17,747 nucleotides of DNA from Nitrososphaerota archaeon. Its GTDB lineage: Archaea > Thermoproteota > Nitrososphaeria > Nitrososphaerales > UBA183. Below the pieces are notes generated by a model, which saw nothing but the letters and a program-made list of their open reading frames with translations, was not told the origin of the DNA and made no database searches. The translations under genes and the position numbers were made by a program. The stretch is from positions 1 to 17,747 of the forward strand of contig JAFMAA010000016.1 in assembly GCA_029785235.1 (NCBI GenBank), written 5' to 3'. Shown here piece by piece: positions 14,872-17,747 of this stretch; the first letter of the stretch is position 1, and every line of letters begins with the position of its first letter.

Positions 14872-15278
14872 GAGACAACCTCTGAGATGTCAGCTGGCGT
14901 CTGAAGTCGTGGGCCCGGTCCGTAATCGTTGCCATTCCAAGTCCAGCTGTAGTAGCAAGTCCCGCCGAATGTACGAACGGGCTCTGAGGTTCCCTCGTTG
15001 ACATTCTGGCCCTTCAGTTGATGGCCATCTTTGGGGGTGAGGGGACCCTTGGTCACGACGCCATGAGGGAATGCTTGAGGGAATTGCAACGGCAGGCGTA
15101 CCCATACACCGCGTTCCAAGGGGGGGTCAAACATCCCGGCGTCCAACCTAATCTTCGGGAGCCACAAGTAAGCCCAGTTGTCCTTGACCGCGTCCACCCT
15201 GACGTCAGTACCCTGAGCACGTCTAAGGTGTTCAAGGGATTCCCGGAACGGGCCTGGCAAGCTGGACTCGTCCACCAT
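14841..15278 (-). CDS. E2/UBC-like conjugating protein, prokaryotic E2 type
   Basis: A 145-residue protein starting immediately after the Ubl stop (TAG-ATG). It has an E2-like layout: an N-terminal helix, strands ending in VWVRLPLQFPQAFPHGVV (the FPxxxP segment of E2 folds), and then a loop with the only Cys of the protein, C108, in FGGTCYYSW. It closes with a C-terminal helix, DISEVVSWIERRI. The classic His-Pro-Asn motif is not visible, which is a feature of some prokaryotic E2 families that keep the Cys. Its job would be to accept the Ubl from the E1 domain and pass it to a target. The assignment rests on layout and context more than on strong similarity. An inactive E2 variant acting as adaptor is possible. 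Confidence 0.72.
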   Translation of the reverse strand: MVDESSLPGPFRESLEHLRRAQGTDVRVDAVKDNWAYLWLPKIRLDAGMFDPPLERGVWVRLPLQFPQAFPHGVVTKGPLTPKDGHQLKGQNVNEGTSEPVRTFGGTCYYSWTWNGNDYGPGPRLQTPADISEVVSWIERRIRLA

Positions 15279-15542
15279 CTACGAGTATCCACCTCCCCCG
15301 GCAGTGACATGGAAGAACTTCCGGTCGTTCTCCCTGAGATCCACGGTCTCGTTAGACTTGAACTCCTTGACGACCTCGCCATGGGGGCCGTCCAGCGCCT
15401 CTAGGATGTGGGTTTGAGGATCGCTGGTTCCCGCTCTCTCCATGATCGTGCCCGCCAACACTTGGGGCTCAGACCACTTCTCCTCCACCTTGTCTACGAA
15501 GATGACGAACTCCCTGTGCTCCCTCTTCTCTTCTTCTGGCAT
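15279..15542 (-). CDS. Ubiquitin-like protein, single beta-grasp (multiubiquitin-family-like)
   Basis: An 87-residue protein. After a charged leader (about 1-10) comes a beta-grasp-like pattern: EFVIFVDKVEEKW, a helix around LAGTIMERAG, then THILEAL, ETVDLRENDRKFFHV. It ends AGGGGYS. The Gly run followed by Tyr-Ser resembles an immature ubiquitin-like tail that a JAB protease could trim to a Gly-Gly end. The pattern recalls prokaryotic multiubiquitin domains, but only one copy is present. AGGAGA lies 3 bases before ATG 15542. It is the first gene of a three-gene operon with the E2-like and JAB-E1 genes, which is the main support for the call. Similarity was judged by eye. Confidence 0.72.
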   Translation of the reverse strand: MPEEEKREHREFVIFVDKVEEKWSEPQVLAGTIMERAGTSDPQTHILEALDGPHGEVVKEFKSNETVDLRENDRKFFHVTAGGGGYS

Positions 15543-15545
15543 GAC

Positions 15546-15587
15546 TCTCCTGACCTCGACAGACCAAGTGTGATGGCAGATATTAAG
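15546..15587 (-). promoter_or_regulatory. Promoter of the Ubl operon: TATA-like box and ribosome binding site
   Basis: On the minus strand CTTAATATC (15587-15579) is TATA-like and centred 41 bases before ATG 15542, so transcription would start near 15557. AGGAGA (15551-15546) is the ribosome binding site in the short leader. The box, read on the plus strand as GATATTAAG, could also serve the divergent regulator gene at 15653, so the two operons may compete for one TATA element. Confidence 0.42.
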
Positions 15588-15652
15588 TACCGCTGCTTAC
15601 TTAGCTTAACCAACGGAATTACCTTGAGACCCATACTGCTCGGAGAACAACG

Positions 15653-16519
15653 GTGAGCGTCGGAGGCCAACCTGTCAGACTGCGAGTTCACTTTGCGCCC
15701 GTTGGGTTCCAGATACAACGTCTCGTCGTCCCCGCCGTTGCGATGAAGGCGGATGTGGTGATTCTTCTTACCAAGAGCACAACTGATTCGGCCCGAGAAG
15801 CGCTTGAGAAGGACCTCCAGCACCTTGCCGATGCCAAGATAGGCCACCATCTCATTGAATGCAACATCTGGGATCCCGCAGTGGTAACTAGCGAGGTAGG
15901 TACCATGGTGACGGCTGCCCCTCAGCATGAGTACTTCTTCAACACCTCAACAGGCCCTAGGACCGCTTGTATCGCTGGGACGGTGGCGGCAATGCTCTGG
16001 CCGGTTCGACCGTACTACGTTCCTGTAGATGCAGATGCCAAGGAGGTAGAGGGCCGCGATGATTTTCCAGTCAGCGGAGAGGCCATCTTCATACCCACAT
16101 TCGAAACACCGTCTCTCGAAAGGTCGACTGTCGAAGCGCTTGAGTACATCGCCACGAGGGGCAACCCTCTCTCCAAGAAGGAACTGATGAGTCATTTGCG
16201 AGATGTCGGGGTTCTGAAACCAAGGAGAGGGATAGAAGCTGTGACTCCACAGGCTTATCACGCGCAGACAGACTCCATCTTGCAACGCCTGGTCGCCTGG
16301 GGTTTCGTGGAACTGAGCGGCAGGGGAAAGACTCTCCAGATACGGGCCACATCGATGGGAAGCGCCGGGTCGAAGATGTTCCATCACGTTCTCAACCCAA
16401 GACCGCCTCCCGAGGTTCTTCTGGCCCGGTCGAGCAAGATGTGGACCGCCCCTCCGATCCGATCTACTGCAAAGGCCGTCCGCTCGGGATTGCAGGACGC
16501 CAAGCGAAAGAAGACTTGA
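15653..16519 (+). CDS. CARF-like winged-helix regulator (DUF6293/HFX_2341-like family)
   Basis: A 288-residue protein from GTG 15653, with GGAG 7 bases upstream. Residues about 10-125 form a Rossmann-like domain: VHFAPVGFQIQRLVVPA at the start, and FFNTSTGPRTACIAG (95-109) at the place where CARF domains have their ligand-binding N-x-S/T-G-G/P-x-K-like loop. Residues about 155-235 are a winged helix-turn-helix (SKKELMSHL through LQRLVAWGFVEL). A basic tail of about 45 residues follows. The family is mainly archaeal and related to Csa3-type sensors that bind cyclic nucleotides and regulate transcription. It is divergent from the Ubl operon with 110 bases between, so control of that operon is a reasonable inference. 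No CRISPR locus is in the window. Confidence 0.82.
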   Translation: MSVGGQPVRLRVHFAPVGFQIQRLVVPAVAMKADVVILLTKSTTDSAREALEKDLQHLADAKIGHHLIECNIWDPAVVTSEVGTMVTAAPQHEYFFNTSTGPRTACIAGTVAAMLWPVRPYYVPVDADAKEVEGRDDFPVSGEAIFIPTFETPSLERSTVEALEYIATRGNPLSKKELMSHLRDVGVLKPRRGIEAVTPQAYHAQTDSILQRLVAWGFVELSGRGKTLQIRATSMGSAGSKMFHHVLNPRPPPEVLLARSSKMWTAPPIRSTAKAVRSGLQDAKRKKT

Positions 16520-16679
16520 TCAGGGCGACCGCCACCTCGAGAACCCCTTCAGGCTGCGAATGGATATAGCCTTGTGTAGTCCAATAGCGAGCACTCACGA
16601 CTGTTGAAGGGACGTTCGTTGCAACGACCCCCGCTTCGAAGAACGCCTTGCCCCGCTCTATGTCCGCCGTTGACCCCCC
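16464..16679 (-). pseudogene. Possible coding remnant without start codon
   Basis: Directly after the recombinase stop the same minus-strand frame stays open for 71 codons to TAG 16464-16466. The first 55 or so residues look protein-like (IERGKAFFEAGVVA, ARYWTTQGYIHS, GVLEVAVALIK) with GC-rich third positions at the beginning. No ATG is present, and the end runs over the 3' end of the divergently oriented regulator gene. It may be the residue of a gene cut by rearrangement, a read-through extension, or chance. I do not recognise the family. Confidence 0.22.
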
Positions 16680-17300
16680 TCAGAGCTTCCCTGCCACGAA
16701 CTGCCGCTGGACTTCCGGCGTAATCACCAGGTAGTACCGCAGCGTCGTCAAGATGTTCGAGTGTCCCAGCCTCGCCGAGATGATTGGGATGGGCACGTTG
16801 CTCTCGAGAAGGTGGATTGCCAGCCCGTGCCGAAACATGTGCGGATGGACCTGGATCCCGGTCATCTCCCCGTACTTCTTGATGATCTTCCACGCCGCCA
16901 CCTTCGAGATGTCGAGAAGGGGCCGCTGGTAGTCCGCCGGAGGGTAGTTCCGCAGGAAGTTGCTCACCTCGAGGAGCAGGTTGTCGTCGAGGGGTATCGT
17001 GTTCACGTTCCTTCTCTTCTTCACCGACAGGTTGAGCACCTTCGCCTTGAAGTCGAAGTCACTTGGCTTGGCCGAGAGTATGTCGCCGACGCGTCCGCCA
17101 GTCTCCCACATCAACCGGAGCAGGAGGCGATCCCGATCGTGGAACCACTGGGCCTTCTCCGCCCGCTTGCTCGGGTGTGCGTAGCGTCGGTCGACCGCGT
17201 CGAGGAAGTCTAGGTAGTCCCGTCGGGTGATGTGCGGGGGCAGCTGGTCGTACTCCTTCAGCCTCAGCGAGGTTTGACCGTACGGGACCAGGGCCTGCAT
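16680..17300 (-). CDS. Minimal tyrosine recombinase (catalytic domain only)
   Basis: A 206-residue recombinase with the complete catalytic set: R70 (GGRVGDIL), K94/K95 (SVKKRRN), H154 and R157 (HMFRHGL), H180 (RLGHSN) and Y189 (TLRYYLV). The usual N-terminal core-binding domain is missing: only about 25 residues precede the catalytic fold. An in-frame TAA four codons before ATG 17300 shows that the gene really starts here and is not a longer protein cut short by the wrong start. Compact enzymes like this occur in archaea and on mobile elements. Its GC-rich third positions differ from those of the effector operon, suggesting another origin. A 9-bp inverted repeat with a 51-bp spacer lies just upstream. 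Confidence 0.9.
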   Translation of the reverse strand: MQALVPYGQTSLRLKEYDQLPPHITRRDYLDFLDAVDRRYAHPSKRAEKAQWFHDRDRLLLRLMWETGGRVGDILSAKPSDFDFKAKVLNLSVKKRRNVNTIPLDDNLLLEVSNFLRNYPPADYQRPLLDISKVAAWKIIKKYGEMTGIQVHPHMFRHGLAIHLLESNVPIPIISARLGHSNILTTLRYYLVITPEVQRQFVAGKL

Positions 17301-17308
17301 TTCTGTCA

Positions 17309-17417
17309 GTTAACAGCAACGCACAGTCATTAACTTTCCTGTAGGTCCGGGCCTGGTTGCCGGGTGCCCGGAGGGGGTCCGGATTACTCGAAAGTTAACC
17401 TTTGGGCCACTTGCGTT
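17309..17417. repeat. Nested inverted repeats upstream of the minimal recombinase
   Basis: TTAACTTTC (17330-17338) and GAAAGTTAA (17390-17398) are perfect inverted copies 51 bases apart. Outside them AACGCA (17318-17323) and TGCGTT (17412-17417) also mirror each other. GTTAAC occurs at 17309-17314 and again within the right arm. Between the arms lie direct repeats of GGTCCGG (17344-17350, 17376-17382) and a CCGGGC/GCCCGG dyad (17348-17353, 17366-17371). The left arm overlaps the likely promoter of the recombinase. This could be its binding/crossover region, an operator, or a small hairpin element. The rest of 17301-17511 holds no gene I can see. Confidence 0.5.
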
Positions 17418-17511
17418 ACCCCTCCCAAGTCACTGTGTGAGAGTATAGGCGAGCCCGAGCCCTGTATCGGTTTGAGCTTCGATGAAGCATGATGTGTGTG
17501 GCAGTGGCCTA

Positions 17512-17747
17512 CTACGTCCCGGAGGGCGAAGCTCTCTGTGAAGTCTGAACCACCTCGATTGAATCGAGTCTTCGGAGAAACAGTGCAAAGTTGCGGAGTG
17601 CGGTGAGCTTCTCAGGAAGAATACCATCAGGGTCGAAATGCATGACGTCGTTTCGGATGCGCCCTACGTTACCCAGTGATTTGACGAAGCTTCTACGATC
17701 AAGACGGGTCGCGAGTTTGTTCCAACGTTCCGGGTCTTCGAGGAGAC
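17512..17747 (-). CDS. C-terminal part of a protein with HEPN-like R-x4-H motif (5' end outside window)
   Basis: The minus frame is open from the window edge (first full codon 17745-17743) to TAG 17512-17514, giving 77 residues. It opens LLEDPERWNKLATRLDRR and continues RIRNDVMHFDPDGI, then ALRNFALFLRRL. R-N-D-V-M-H matches the R-x4-6-H signature of HEPN domains. This combination (DP-x-x-W, LDR, RNDVMHFDPDG) is the ending of proteins that often carry N-terminal CBS or other sensor domains. Whether it is a nuclease cannot be told from the fragment. The family name is from memory and uncertain, but the coding call is good. Confidence 0.6.
   Translation of the reverse strand, partial: LLEDPERWNKLATRLDRRSFVKSLGNVGRIRNDVMHFDPDGILPEKLTALRNFALFLRRLDSIEVVQTSQRASPSGT

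Noticed and set aside
15494..15928. 144-residue minus-strand open frame over the Ubl promoter and regulator start
   Set aside because: It would cover the divergent promoter and the regulator gene, has no family pattern, and is broken by better supported genes on both sides.
16761..17213. 150-residue plus-strand open frame within the minimal recombinase
   Set aside because: It is antisense to a gene with a full set of catalytic residues. Its Val/Glu/Arg-rich content is typical of a GC-rich shadow frame.
12000..17511. tRNA gene as integrase attachment site
   Set aside because: No T-loop-like GTTCRANNC with flanking stems was found near either recombinase on either strand by eye.
1..17747. CRISPR array or DndFGH genes
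   Set aside because: No regularly spaced palindromic repeats were seen, and no large HerA/FtsK-like protein or DptF/DptG pattern occurs in any frame.

Overview
This window is a dense defence island, most likely from an archaeon with moderate GC content. Three things point to archaea. TATA-like boxes are centred 26 bases upstream of two operon start codons, which suggests leaderless mRNAs. A regulator of the archaeal DUF6293 (HFX_2341-like) family, with CARF-like and winged-helix domains, is present. The dnd modification genes are ordered B-C-D-E-A and sit beside a four-gene effector-like operon, which resembles the archaeal DndCDEA-PbeABCD arrangement. Several genes inside operons do carry Shine-Dalgarno sites. 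I cannot assign a genus, and a bacterial host with a transferred island is not excluded.

Layout. 1-523 (+): the tail of a Cas4/RecB-like nuclease, then a small membrane protein with a Cas4-like N-terminus. 525-4807 (+): a four-gene operon of a PLD-nuclease/SF2-helicase fusion, a 64-residue protein, an SMC/DndD-like ATPase, and a 155-residue protein that may be DndE-like. 4848-11016 (-), convergent with it: a complete DNA phosphorothioation operon, dndB-C-D-E-A, with three ATGA overlaps and a promoter carrying three 21-bp-spaced direct repeats. 11242-11988 (+): sfsA. 12066-13106 (-): a full-length tyrosine recombinase. 13288-15542 (-): a compact ubiquitin-like conjugation operon (Ubl, E2-like, JAB-E1 fusion). 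15653-16519 (+): a divergent CARF-like winged-helix regulator. 16680-17300 (-): a minimal tyrosine recombinase consisting of a catalytic domain only. 17512-17747 (-): the C-terminus of a protein with a HEPN-like R-x4-H motif.

How the genes may work together. DndA supplies sulfur, DndC, DndD and DndE insert it into the DNA backbone, and DndB probably sets modification level or transcription. The usual restriction partners DndFGH are absent. The convergent helicase/ATPase operon is the natural candidate for the self/non-self effector. The Ubl operon looks like a second, independent defence system in which the JAB domain would trim the Ubl tail (Gly-rich, then Tyr-Ser), the E1 domain would activate it and the E2-like protein would transfer it. 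The divergent CARF-like protein may control this operon in response to a nucleotide ligand. The two recombinases flank this second module, which fits acquisition by integration, although I found no tRNA gene or clear att repeat.

The window contains no CRISPR array, rRNA or tRNA that I could see.
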